Below, piece after piece: positions 1-4,734 of a stretch of DNA of 8,280 nt; the first letter of the stretch is position 1, and each line of letters starts with the position of its first letter. The translations under genes and the position numbers were made by a program. Source of the stretch: Candidatus Nitrosopumilus sp. (GTDB lineage Archaea; Thermoproteota; Nitrososphaeria; Nitrososphaerales; Nitrosopumilaceae); the NCBI GenBank assembly GCA_013043295.1, contig JABDOO010000010.1, positions 1 through 8,280 of the forward strand, given 5' to 3'. The notes beneath the pieces were generated by a model. That model was not told where the DNA came from and did no database searches. It worked only from the letters and a program-made list of their open reading frames with translations.

Positions 1-31
1 ACTGGAATTACAAGAACTAATGAAATTATAA
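1..31 (+). CDS. Possible 3' tail of a plus-strand gene (partial)
   Basis: One plus-strand frame is open from base 2 and reads LELQELMKL before a TAA at 29-31. It is followed ten bases later by a run of eight T (41-48) of the kind that ends archaeal transcripts. The tail looks like a helical C-terminus, and it would converge on the cyclophilin gene at 57-533. Another frame stays open to a TGA at 73-75 but would run through the T tract into the cyclophilin stop region, so it is less likely. With about nine residues nothing can be said about function, and the whole stretch could equally be intergenic. Confidence 0.3.
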   Translation, partial: LELQELMKL

Positions 32-38
32 CAAATAA

Positions 39-48
39 TATTTTTTTT
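39..48 (+). terminator. T-tract terminator for an upstream plus-strand gene
   Basis: Eight consecutive T (41-48) follow the putative stop codon at 29-31. Archaeal RNA polymerase stops at such U-rich stretches without needing a hairpin. It lies between two convergent gene ends. Confidence 0.4.
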
Positions 49-56
49 GAAATCAT

Positions 57-533
57 TTATTCCACAGTAACATGAAGCATTTGTGCTTTTTCTAATGGAC
101 AATCATTGCCATCTCTGTCTAATTTAACAATTTTATCTGCAATATCCATACCTTCAGTTACTTCACCAAATACAGTGTATTGTCTATCTAAAAATGCACT
201 ATCAGAGGTAACTATGAAAAATTGTGAGCCTGCACTATCTGGATCTTGTGATCTTGCCATGGAAACAATACCTCGCAAATGGGATCTTGAACTAAATTCA
301 GCCTTGATATTATACCCTGGTCCACCCATTCCCCATGAACCTTTGTTATCTGTTTTAGTATTGGGATCTCCACCCTGAATCATAAATCCTGGGATTACTC
401 TATGGAAAAGAGTTCCATCATAAAATCCATCTTTAGCTAATTTTTCAAAATTCCTTACAGTCTCAGGTGCCAATTCAGGAAGAAGTTTAAATGAAATGTT
501 TCCTAAATTCGTTTCAATCTTTACTGTACTCAA
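57..533 (-). CDS. Cyclophilin-type peptidyl-prolyl cis-trans isomerase
   Basis: A 158-residue single-domain cyclophilin, which catalyses cis-trans isomerisation of Xaa-Pro bonds and helps protein folding. With no signal peptide it should be cytoplasmic. The family signature FHRVIPGFMIQGGD is at 43-56, with the catalytic Arg at 45, and SQFFI is at 103-107. The residue matching Trp121 of human cyclophilin A is Phe114, as in many prokaryotic cyclophilins that bind cyclosporin poorly. The length is normal for the prokaryotic family. The start is a TTG at 531-533: no in-frame ATG precedes it, and a TATA-like TATTAAGA (555-562, minus strand) is centred about 26 bases upstream, which predicts a leaderless mRNA. 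It appears monocistronic, facing away from the gene at 780. The family call is secure; the start codon is less so. Confidence 0.95.
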   Translation of the reverse strand: MSTVKIETNLGNISFKLLPELAPETVRNFEKLAKDGFYDGTLFHRVIPGFMIQGGDPNTKTDNKGSWGMGGPGYNIKAEFSSRSHLRGIVSMARSQDPDSAGSQFFIVTSDSAFLDRQYTVFGEVTEGMDIADKIVKLDRDGNDCPLEKAQMLHVTVE

Positions 534-554
534 TAAATTGAATCTACAGAGACA

Positions 555-562
555 TCTTAATA
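555..562 (-). promoter_or_regulatory. TATA box of the cyclophilin gene
   Basis: The minus-strand sequence TATTAAGA is centred about 26 bases before the TTG start at 533, the archaeal TATA-to-start-site distance. Transcription would begin at or next to the start codon. The box is an imperfect match in AT-rich DNA. Confidence 0.45.
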
Positions 563-623
563 GTCTTTTGTGAAATTGTCTTAGAAAATTCTTACAGATA
601 TTTTAACAATATTGAAAAATTCA

Positions 624-710
624 TAACGATAAGTACGTTTTTCGTTAGTAAACTTTTTGAAGAAGAGTTTGAAAATTTTCATTTCTTATTTGATATCAAT
701 AATTTAAATT
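624..710. promoter_or_regulatory. Divergent intergenic region with four short palindromes
   Basis: The 246 bases between the divergent cyclophilin and helix-turn-helix genes hold no gene that can be seen. Within them are an inverted repeat TAACGA (624-629) / TCGTTA (642-647) and three perfect 10-bp palindromes: GAAAATTTTC (671-680), TTGATATCAA (690-699) and AATTTAAATT (701-710). They lie upstream of both promoters and could be operator sites. In DNA this AT-rich, palindromes of A and T alone arise by chance, so only the TAACGA/TCGTTA pair and TTGATATCAA deserve weight. Confidence 0.25.
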
Positions 711-749
711 TATTACATATGACAATTTTAAATTCCAAAAGTTATAGTC

Positions 750-756
750 TTATATA
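750..756 (+). promoter_or_regulatory. TATA box of the small helix-turn-helix gene
   Basis: TTATATA is centred at 753, 27 bases before the first base of the TTG at 780. This is the expected archaeal distance from TATA centre to transcription start, so the mRNA should start at the TTG itself. An A-rich stretch just upstream could serve as the BRE. Confidence 0.65.
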
Positions 757-779
757 GAACAATTAAAATTTAGAATTCG

Positions 780-1010
780 TTGAATCGTACAAACCAAAGC
801 ACGATAATTAAAGAAGCGATTAATTCTTATCTTGACAAAGGGGTAACCGACAAGCAGGATATTTACACCAAAGTAGTTGATGAACTTGGTGTTCCAAGAC
901 CAACTGTAAGAAGAGTTGCAAGAGATCTAAGAACTGAACTGTTGCAAAAAATCCAAATCTTACAATCGGACATGCCAAAAGCAACTACTACCTCTGAAGC
1001 AGACGAATAA
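780..1010 (+). CDS. Small helix-turn-helix-like protein, possible DNA-binding regulator
   Basis: A 76-residue, mostly helical, charged protein with no membrane segment. Residues 6-36 predict two helices. A GVPRPTVRRVARDLR segment at 37-51 then resembles the turn and recognition helix of a winged-helix or helix-turn-helix domain, with four Arg on one helix that could contact DNA. The last ten residues are a polar Thr/Ser/Glu-rich tail. The start is TTG (780-782): the only other Met is residue 65, and the TATA box at 750-756 places the transcript start on this codon. The gene stands alone and is followed by a T tract at 1018-1030. I recognise no specific family. The DNA-binding role is inferred from helix pattern and charge only. 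Confidence 0.75.
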   Translation: MNRTNQSTIIKEAINSYLDKGVTDKQDIYTKVVDELGVPRPTVRRVARDLRTELLQKIQILQSDMPKATTTSEADE

Positions 1011-1017
1011 ACTCGGC

Positions 1018-1030
1018 TCTTTTTTCTTTT
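1018..1030 (+). terminator. T-tract terminator after the helix-turn-helix gene
   Basis: Beginning eight bases past the TAA at 1008-1010, the plus strand carries two runs of T separated by single C residues, then TAATTAATTA. This fits an archaeal U-rich transcription stop that separates this gene from the next promoter at 1064. Confidence 0.6.
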
Positions 1031-1063
1031 TAATTAATTATTTTGTGATTTTTAGCATTACTG

Positions 1064-1071
1064 TTATAAAT
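1064..1071 (+). promoter_or_regulatory. TATA box of the membrane/coiled-coil gene
   Basis: TTATAAAT is centred at 1067.5, about 25 bases before the ATG at 1092. A leaderless or nearly leaderless transcript is predicted, and this supports 1092 as the real start. Confidence 0.65.
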
Positions 1072-1091
1072 AATGAAATTTTCAAATAATT

Positions 1092-1565
1092 ATGGGATAT
1101 GTAGGTAACCATTTAGCTACATTAGTAACTGGAGTCTTTGCAGGCGTGCTAACTGGACTTTGGGCATTCTGGGATTTGTCACCAATATTGGATTTCGTAT
1201 TTTTGATGGCAGTTCCAATTACATGGTTCATGGCATTTACTTGTTGGATATCACAAAAAAGTACTGATTACGTTCATAATCATGCACCATCTCACAGTGA
1301 AAAAAAAAGCTTGAGTAGTACTCAAACTGTTCAAACAATATCTACAGGTTCACAAGTAAGTTTATCAGAAATTAAACAAATTCAAAATGAATTAACTTTG
1401 GAATTATCCAATGTTAAAGAAACTGTTAAACTAAAAGATAGTGAAATTGAAAGATTAAACCAAGAAATTTCTAATTTAGAAACACTAGTTCAAATTGAAT
1501 CATTAAAAACTGAACTTGCTAATCTTAAAATGCTAGCTTCTGAAAGAAAAACTAAGAAAAAATAG
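1092..1565 (+). CDS. Two-helix membrane protein with C-terminal coiled coil, unknown function
   Basis: A 157-residue protein. Two hydrophobic segments (about 8-27 and 33-53) would cross the membrane as a hairpin, with the short polar turn WDLS between them. A His/Ser-rich linker follows (about 58-90: HNHAPSHSEKK and many Ser/Thr). Residues about 92-149 then have a heptad-like pattern of Leu/Ile with Glu and Lys, predicting a coiled coil, and the protein ends in a basic ERKTKKK tail. The layout suggests a membrane anchor for oligomerisation or for tethering a partner. No catalytic motif is visible. It has its own promoter and ends 2 bases from the stop codon of the convergent cysteine-rich gene. 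I do not recognise the family. The linker histidines could bind metal, but that is speculative. Confidence 0.85.
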   Translation: MGYVGNHLATLVTGVFAGVLTGLWAFWDLSPILDFVFLMAVPITWFMAFTCWISQKSTDYVHNHAPSHSEKKSLSSTQTVQTISTGSQVSLSEIKQIQNELTLELSNVKETVKLKDSEIERLNQEISNLETLVQIESLKTELANLKMLASERKTKKK

Positions 1566-1567
1566 TT

Positions 1568-1690
1568 CTAATCTTTACAATGACAGCAAACTTCGTCATG
1601 ATTTTCTTTACAACCTGGACAACTAACTGCGCCTCCAAAATGACATTTACATGAGCATAATTCTGTTGGATCTTTATTCAAGTTCAACAT
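1568..1690 (-). CDS. Cysteine-rich mini-protein, probable metal-binding zinc ribbon
   Basis: A 40-codon minus-strand frame with eight Cys and three His. From the ATG at 1690 the cysteines are at residues 12, 14, 16, 24, 27, 35, 36 and 38, in the pattern CSCKCH, CPGC, CCHC. CxxC-type pairs spaced this way are typical of zinc-ribbon or knuckle folds, and eight ligands could hold one or two metal ions. A TATA-like ATATATTA (1704-1711, minus strand) sits about 26 bases before a TTG at 1681 (codon 4) but only about 17 before the ATG. The likely leaderless product is therefore 37 residues, starting at that TTG. The gene ends 2 bases from the convergent membrane-protein gene. The Cys density and clean frame argue for a real gene. 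The function is unknown; RNA or protein binding, or metal storage, are all possible. Confidence 0.7.
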   Translation of the reverse strand: MLNLNKDPTELCSCKCHFGGAVSCPGCKENHDEVCCHCKD

Positions 1691-1703
1691 CCTTTTACTT
1701 TGT

Positions 1704-1711
1704 TAATATAT
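1704..1711 (-). promoter_or_regulatory. TATA box of the cysteine-rich mini-gene
   Basis: The minus-strand sequence ATATATTA is flanked by AT-rich DNA. Its spacing (about 26 bases) favours the TTG at 1681 over the ATG at 1690 as a leaderless start. Confidence 0.45.
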
Positions 1712-2099
1712 GACTTTAATGTTTTAAACTCAAATTAATCGCTTTTTAGAATTAGAAATTATAATTTATCTTTAAACTAATATTTTTGAATATGTTTTGG
1801 AGTTTATTTTCAAATATAGAAAATTTGTTTAGCTTATAGAAATAATATTTTTTCTAATTATAGAGGCATTTCTTTCATGTAAATTTAAAATAATAAAATA
1901 AATCAAATATTACCTAGTTTTTATCATAGATTTAGCATTTTTAGAAATTTTCATACAAAAGAATTCTTGATTAAATATCAAGTATCAATCAAAGTTATTT
2001 TCAAACTAGATATTTTCTTAGAAAATATTCAGATAATTTATGGAAATTATTTCTCATAATAAATTTGGAAAGTTAATTCTATCTTTGGCCAAATTGAGG
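1712..2099. other. Long AT-rich intergenic region without a recognisable gene
   Basis: Stops occur in every frame and no tRNA-like fold was found. Three inverted repeats stand out: CTTGAT / ATCAAG (1966-1971 / 1977-1982), ATATTTTC / GAAAATAT (2010-2017 / 2021-2028, three-base loop) and the perfect palindrome TTTGGCCAAA (2084-2093). The last lies just past the stop of the flavin reductase gene. These could be 3' hairpins of that gene, a small RNA, or chance in AT-rich sequence. No clear T tract follows them on the minus strand. Confidence 0.5.
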
Positions 2100-2630
2100 C
2101 TAGTTTTTCTGTAATTTTAGGGCAATCTCCAAAGTCTCATCCACCATCTCTCTTAGTCTACTTTTTGCATCTTCATCAGTAATTGAATTATCTTTCACAG
2201 ATTCTGTGGTTAAAAATACAGCTTTTGGATTGGTTATTACTCTAAAATATGACATCAATTGTGTAATTAATGTCTGGACATCTACAAAACCAATATTTCC
2301 AGCTGCTAAAATTGTTAGACCTGCAACTTTTCCCGGAGTCTGCTTGTAATTGATATATTCAAACAAATTCTTCAAGGCTGAACTAAAGAATGAATTGTAA
2401 ATTGGTGAACCTATTAGCCATACATCTGCATCCATAATATCATTTGCAGCAGATTTCGTAGTTTCATTGTATTCTATATCAGGTCCTCGATAGTATTCAA
2501 TTTGACCATCAGATAGATTGATTAATTTTGTATCTTGATTTTTTGATTTAGTATATTCAAAAACATATTTCATTAAGATTTGTGTATTTGCATTTTTTCT
2601 TGGACTACCTGAAATTACAACAACTTTCAT
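2100..2630 (-). CDS. NADPH-dependent FMN reductase-like flavoprotein (flavodoxin fold)
   Basis: A 176-residue protein from the ATG at 2628-2630. It starts with beta-strand MKVVVISGSPRKNANT, in which GSPRKNAN (8-15) is the FMN-phosphate loop of the NADPH-dependent FMN reductase / iron-sulfur flavoprotein superfamily. The second signature, IGSPIYNSFFSSALKNLFE (about 74-92), packs on the isoalloxazine ring. The Cys cluster of iron-sulfur flavoproteins is absent. It probably reduces FMN or a quinone with NAD(P)H in the cytoplasm. An ATG four codons upstream (2642) is possible, but TTTAAATA at 2652-2659 lies 26 bases from the inner ATG and only 14 from the outer one. The family usually begins at this Met as well. 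It lies on the same strand as bluB, with tRNA-Arg between, and could supply the FMNH2 that BluB consumes; this is inference from position. The exact substrate is unknown. Confidence 0.88.
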   Translation of the reverse strand: MKVVVISGSPRKNANTQILMKYVFEYTKSKNQDTKLINLSDGQIEYYRGPDIEYNETTKSAANDIMDADVWLIGSPIYNSFFSSALKNLFEYINYKQTPGKVAGLTILAAGNIGFVDVQTLITQLMSYFRVITNPKAVFLTTESVKDNSITDEDAKSRLREMVDETLEIALKLQKN

Positions 2631-2651
2631 ATTTTCAACCATCTGTCTTTG

Positions 2652-2659
2652 TATTTAAA
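2652..2659 (-). promoter_or_regulatory. TATA box of the flavin reductase gene
   Basis: Minus-strand TTTAAATA is centred 26 bases before the ATG at 2630. It favours that ATG, not the one at 2642, as the start. It lies between the tRNA-Arg 3' end and the gene, so the reductase is probably transcribed separately from the tRNA. Confidence 0.55.
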
Positions 2660-2683
2660 TTCCAATTTTTTATTCAAAATAAA

Positions 2684-2776
2684 CGGGCTTGGAGGGCTTC
2701 GATCCCTCGACCTGTAACTTAGGAGGCTACTGCGCTATCCATGTTGCGCGTCAAATTGACTCTGCGCTACAAGCCC
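2684..2776 (-). tRNA. tRNA-Arg(CCT) with an intron in the D-loop
   Basis: The 93-base gene folds as a complete cloverleaf once 18 bases are removed from the D-loop. Acceptor GGGCTTG pairs with CAAGCCC, with discriminator G at 2684 and no encoded CCA. The D stem is GCGC/GCGC. The anticodon stem GTAGC/GTTAC carries loop CTCCTAA with T33 and anticodon CCT (2721-2723), reading AGG. The variable loop is AGGTC, and the T stem GAGGG/CCCTC has loop ATCGAAG. Unspliced, the D-loop would be 28 bases; after splicing it is AGCATGGATA, with A14, G15, G18G19 and A21 in place. It lies 24 bases downstream of the bluB stop, beyond a minus-strand run of eight T. An AT-rich TATA candidate (about 2792-2804) overlaps the bluB stop. 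A T-rich stretch follows the gene. Confidence 0.92.
2744..2761 (-). other. Predicted 18-nt archaeal tRNA intron at a non-canonical site (between tRNA positions 15 and 16)
   Basis: On the minus strand, the D-stem strand GCGC is followed by a 3-base bulge AGA, a hairpin GTCA-ATT-TGAC, a second GCGC that pairs with the first, and a 3-base bulge AAC. This is bulge / 4-bp helix / bulge, the motif recognised by archaeal tRNA splicing endonuclease. Cutting after the second base of each bulge releases AGTCAATTTGACGCGCAA. The outer exon helix does not form well (A opposite A), so this is the relaxed HBh' type, common for introns outside the anticodon loop. Here the intron copy of GCGC competes with the true 3' D-stem strand before splicing. 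Confidence 0.82.
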
Positions 2777-2779
2777 AGC

Positions 2780-2787
2780 AAAAAAAA
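2780..2787 (-). terminator. T8 tract ending bluB transcription
   Basis: A run of eight A on the plus strand, hence T on the minus strand, sits 13 bases past the bluB stop codon and just before the tRNA-Arg gene. It would end the bluB mRNA before the tRNA. Confidence 0.5.
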
Positions 2788-2800
2788 CATTCTTAATTAT

Positions 2801-3511
2801 TTAAGCGTAATCAAGATTTTCTTGAATCAAATTTTGGATTTTTTCCCAATTTTTATTTTCTTTATCATTCCATTTTTCAAAAAATACAACATCTTTCAAT
2901 TCTAGTCTTGGTAACCAACCTTTTGTTTCAAGATCTGGTTTTTCTGCAAATTCATCTACATACCCTAAGCACAAATATGCTACAGGAATAACATGTTCAG
3001 GCAAATCTAGAGTTTCTTTTAACGTATCATTTGATAAAATGCTAACCCAACCAAGGCCAACTCCTTCAGTTCTTGCTGATAACCATAAATTTTGAATTGC
3101 ACAACAAACACTATAGAGACCTGCTTCAGGAATACTTGATCTACCGATTACAAATGGTCCAAATTTTGTAGGATCATAAGTAACACATAGATTAATTGGA
3201 GATTCTAAAATTCCTTCCAGTTTGAATGAAAGATACTTTGATTTTTTTGGTTCTTCTACTAATTGTGATGAACGATTCTTTTCTTGCTCAAAGGATTGTT
3301 TAATTTTCTGTTTTGTTTCTATATCCTTAATTAAAATAAAATTCCATGGTTGAGAAAATCCAACTGATGGAGCATGATGTGCAGCATTAAGAATTTTTGA
3401 TAATACCTCATCACCAATTGGTCTTGAGGTAAAGTGAGACCTAACATCTCTTCTTGAATAAATTGCCTTATAGAAGCCTCTTTTTTCTTCATCTGTAAAA
3501 TTTTCTGTCAT
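2801..3511 (-). CDS. bluB: 5,6-dimethylbenzimidazole synthase BluB
   Basis: A 236-residue nitroreductase-fold enzyme. BluB cleaves reduced FMN with O2 to give 5,6-dimethylbenzimidazole, the lower ligand of cobalamin. The motifs are RRDVRSHF (20-27), HHAPSVGFSQPWNF (45-58), GLGWVSIL (152-159) and PVAYLCLGYV (176-185). Asp22 and Ser157 match the catalytically important Asp32 and Ser167 of the Sinorhizobium enzyme as I recall the alignment. The GWVSIL and CLGYV segments separate BluB from general nitroreductases. The length is close to normal. The start is the ATG at 3509-3511. No cobalamin riboswitch is visible in the 67 bases upstream, as expected for an archaeon. The O2 requirement fits an aerobe, and ammonia-oxidising archaea are known cobalamin makers. 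Next to tRNA-Arg and an FMN reductase-like gene on the same strand. Confidence 0.92.
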   Translation of the reverse strand: MTENFTDEEKRGFYKAIYSRRDVRSHFTSRPIGDEVLSKILNAAHHAPSVGFSQPWNFILIKDIETKQKIKQSFEQEKNRSSQLVEEPKKSKYLSFKLEGILESPINLCVTYDPTKFGPFVIGRSSIPEAGLYSVCCAIQNLWLSARTEGVGLGWVSILSNDTLKETLDLPEHVIPVAYLCLGYVDEFAEKPDLETKGWLPRLELKDVVFFEKWNDKENKNWEKIQNLIQENLDYA

Positions 3512-3578
3512 CTACTGAACCCTAATTCTTTCTTTTGTTAAACGTTAATAATGTCAATTATTTGATTTATTTTTCAAT

Positions 3579-3652
3579 GGGCCTGTAGTCTAGCTGGTTA
3601 GGATACCGCCTCGACATGGCGGTGATCATGAGTTCGAATCTCATTAGGCCCA
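3579..3652 (+). tRNA. tRNA-Val(GAC), with C at position 33
   Basis: A 74-base cloverleaf without intron. Acceptor GGGCCTG pairs with TAGGCCC, with discriminator A and no encoded CCA. The D stem is GTCT/GGAT (with G-T pairs), loop AGCTGGTTA. The anticodon stem CCGCC/GGCGG has loop TCGACAT. The variable loop is TGATC, and the T stem ATGAG/CTCAT has loop TTCGAAT. The anticodon at 3613-3615 is GAC, reading GUC and GUU valine codons. GGGCC acceptor and A73 fit archaeal tRNA-Val, and tRNA-Asp would need GTC. The oddity is C at position 33, where a U is almost universal. The five-pair stem leaves no other register for the loop. It is transcribed away from bluB, and an AT-rich stretch around 3551-3567 may hold its TATA box. 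Confidence 0.93.
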
Positions 3653-3653
3653 C

Positions 3654-3658
3654 TTTTT
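3654..3658 (+). terminator. T5 terminator of tRNA-Val
   Basis: Five T follow the mature tRNA 3' end by one base, and the stop codon of the convergent LEA14-like gene begins two bases later. It is a short U tract suited to ending a tRNA transcript. Confidence 0.5.
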
Positions 3659-3660
3659 AA

Positions 3661-4155
3661 TTAATAACCTGTTTTGAAATCTTTGTCAGTTTCACTCCAT
3701 GAGGTTTGGGTAGTGATCTTTCCTTCAGCAGTAAAACTGGATATTCTTTCATTAATTATATCATCATACAATTTTGCATTTTCTTCAGACTTGTTTAAAA
3801 CAAATGTATTTTTGAGAGGAATTTCTGCACCCGAATAAAACAAAGCCCTTCCAGGTAATGCAATATCGGCTGTAGAATATAATCCTGAACCTAATAATTC
3901 ATCATTTCCAAACAATTCGAAGTCAATTTGTGAAACTGTTAATGTTTTATCACTAGGATTTTTTATCAAAAATGTAACCTCAAGTTTTGCTTGATTATTT
4001 ACAGTATTTACATCTCTTAATTCTACACTTGTTAATTCAATTTCTATTTGATCTAGTTCCTTATTATCTAGACTTGCATAGAATACAATTCCTCCCATCA
4101 AAGCAAAAACTCCTGCTATTGCTGCATAAACTGTCATTTTACTTTGAAGTGCCAA
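3661..4155 (-). CDS. Membrane-anchored LEA14-like (LEA_2/WHy-type) protein
   Basis: A 164-residue protein with one hydrophobic N-terminal helix (about 9-28: YAAIAGVFALMGGIVFYASL) that should anchor it in the membrane. An extracytoplasmic beta-rich domain follows. Residues about 36-115 read as alternating beta strands, with VTFLIKNPSDKTLTVSQIDFEL at 60-81. The strand-then-KNPS pattern with a following fixed strand is characteristic of LEA14-type beta sandwiches, found in archaea as envelope or stress-related proteins of unclear role. No enzymatic motif is visible. The start used is TTG (4155), followed by ALQSK and then a possible ATG start at 4137; neither has a strong TATA box. It is divergent from the CopD-like gene (81 bases between) and ends next to the tRNA-Val terminator. 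The family call comes from pattern recognition and is moderate. Confidence 0.8.
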   Translation of the reverse strand: MALQSKMTVYAAIAGVFALMGGIVFYASLDNKELDQIEIELTSVELRDVNTVNNQAKLEVTFLIKNPSDKTLTVSQIDFELFGNDELLGSGLYSTADIALPGRALFYSGAEIPLKNTFVLNKSEENAKLYDDIINERISSFTAEGKITTQTSWSETDKDFKTGY

Positions 4156-4206
4156 TTTATTGATTTCAAATTTGTTTAACTAAAAAAGGTTGTCAAGATC
4201 CAAATA

Positions 4207-4214
4207 CATAATAT
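4207..4214 (+). promoter_or_regulatory. TATA box of the CopD-like gene
   Basis: CATAATAT is centred about 26.5 bases before the ATG at 4237, which predicts a leaderless transcript. It lies in the 81-base divergent region shared with the LEA14-like gene. Confidence 0.45.
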
Positions 4215-4236
4215 TTGATTTAAAATATCATAAACC

Positions 4237-4734
4237 ATGACTGCAATAGAGCAAGCAATAATCACTTGGATTCATCTAATATCTGCTTCAATCTGGGTTG
4301 GCGGTTCTTTGTTTATTGGAATTGTATTTTCTCCTCTTTTAAAAACAATGACTACTTCCGTTGAAGAACGAATGCAAATAATGATTCGAGTAGGAAAACG
4401 ATTTAACAAAATTGCTGTACCGTCATTGATAATTTTAATGGCAACTGGCTTGTATACTTCTCATGCTTTAATTGCTAAACCCGATCTTCTTTTGTTAACT
4501 AGTTATGGCACATTCTTAATTATCAAGATATTACTGGTAATTGCATTAATTATTACATATGCTGTTCATGTTAGGGTAATTCGAAAAGACGTTGAAGAAA
4601 AAATAATGTCAAACCAAATGCCAGAATCTGAAATTCAAAAATTAAGAAAAAAAATTATCATACTTGGTGAAATTACTGTAGTTTTATCAGTGGCGATTTT
4701 ATTTTTCGCTTCATTACTAGATGCAGGAGTTTGA
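4237..4734 (+). CDS. CopD-like four-helix integral membrane protein
   Basis: A 165-residue protein with four hydrophobic segments (about 7-30, 56-79, 90-113, 139-161). It resembles the CopD domain (copper resistance/export) and related small heme- or metal-binding membrane proteins. Helix 1 has WIHLISASIWVGGSLF, with His13 seven residues before Trp20, the usual opening of the family. His111 in helix 3 (YAVHVRVI) and the VGKRF segment after the first loop (Arg55) also fit. It may take part in copper handling or membrane redox, both important in a copper-dependent ammonia oxidiser; the substrate cannot be read from sequence. A stand-alone domain of this length, without CopC, is common in archaea. 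Its last 18 bases overlap the convergent rtcA gene. The start ATG is supported by a TATA-like box at 4207-4214. Confidence 0.82.
   Translation: MTAIEQAIITWIHLISASIWVGGSLFIGIVFSPLLKTMTTSVEERMQIMIRVGKRFNKIAVPSLIILMATGLYTSHALIAKPDLLLLTSYGTFLIIKILLVIALIITYAVHVRVIRKDVEEKIMSNQMPESEIQKLRKKIIILGEITVVLSVAILFFASLLDAGV

Noticed and set aside
106..378. Plus-strand frame of 90 codons opposite the cyclophilin gene
   Set aside because: It is the antisense shadow of a clear cyclophilin, with no family motif and no promoter.
2631..2642. Upstream ATG (2642) as the flavin reductase start
   Set aside because: The TATA box at 2652-2659 is only 14 bases from it but 26 from the ATG at 2630, and family members usually start at the latter. 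Kept as an alternative only.
2684..2776. Split or permuted tRNA gene
   Set aside because: Both halves lie in normal order within 93 bases, and removal of one 18-nt insert gives a full cloverleaf, so a simple intron explains it.
3512..3578. Cobalamin riboswitch upstream of bluB
   Set aside because: Only 67 AT-rich bases are available, shared with the tRNA-Val promoter, and no B12-box-like sequence is visible.
3579..3652. tRNA-Asp reading of the second tRNA
   Set aside because: The anticodon is GAC (Val), not GTC. The discriminator is A and the GGGCC acceptor fits archaeal tRNA-Val.
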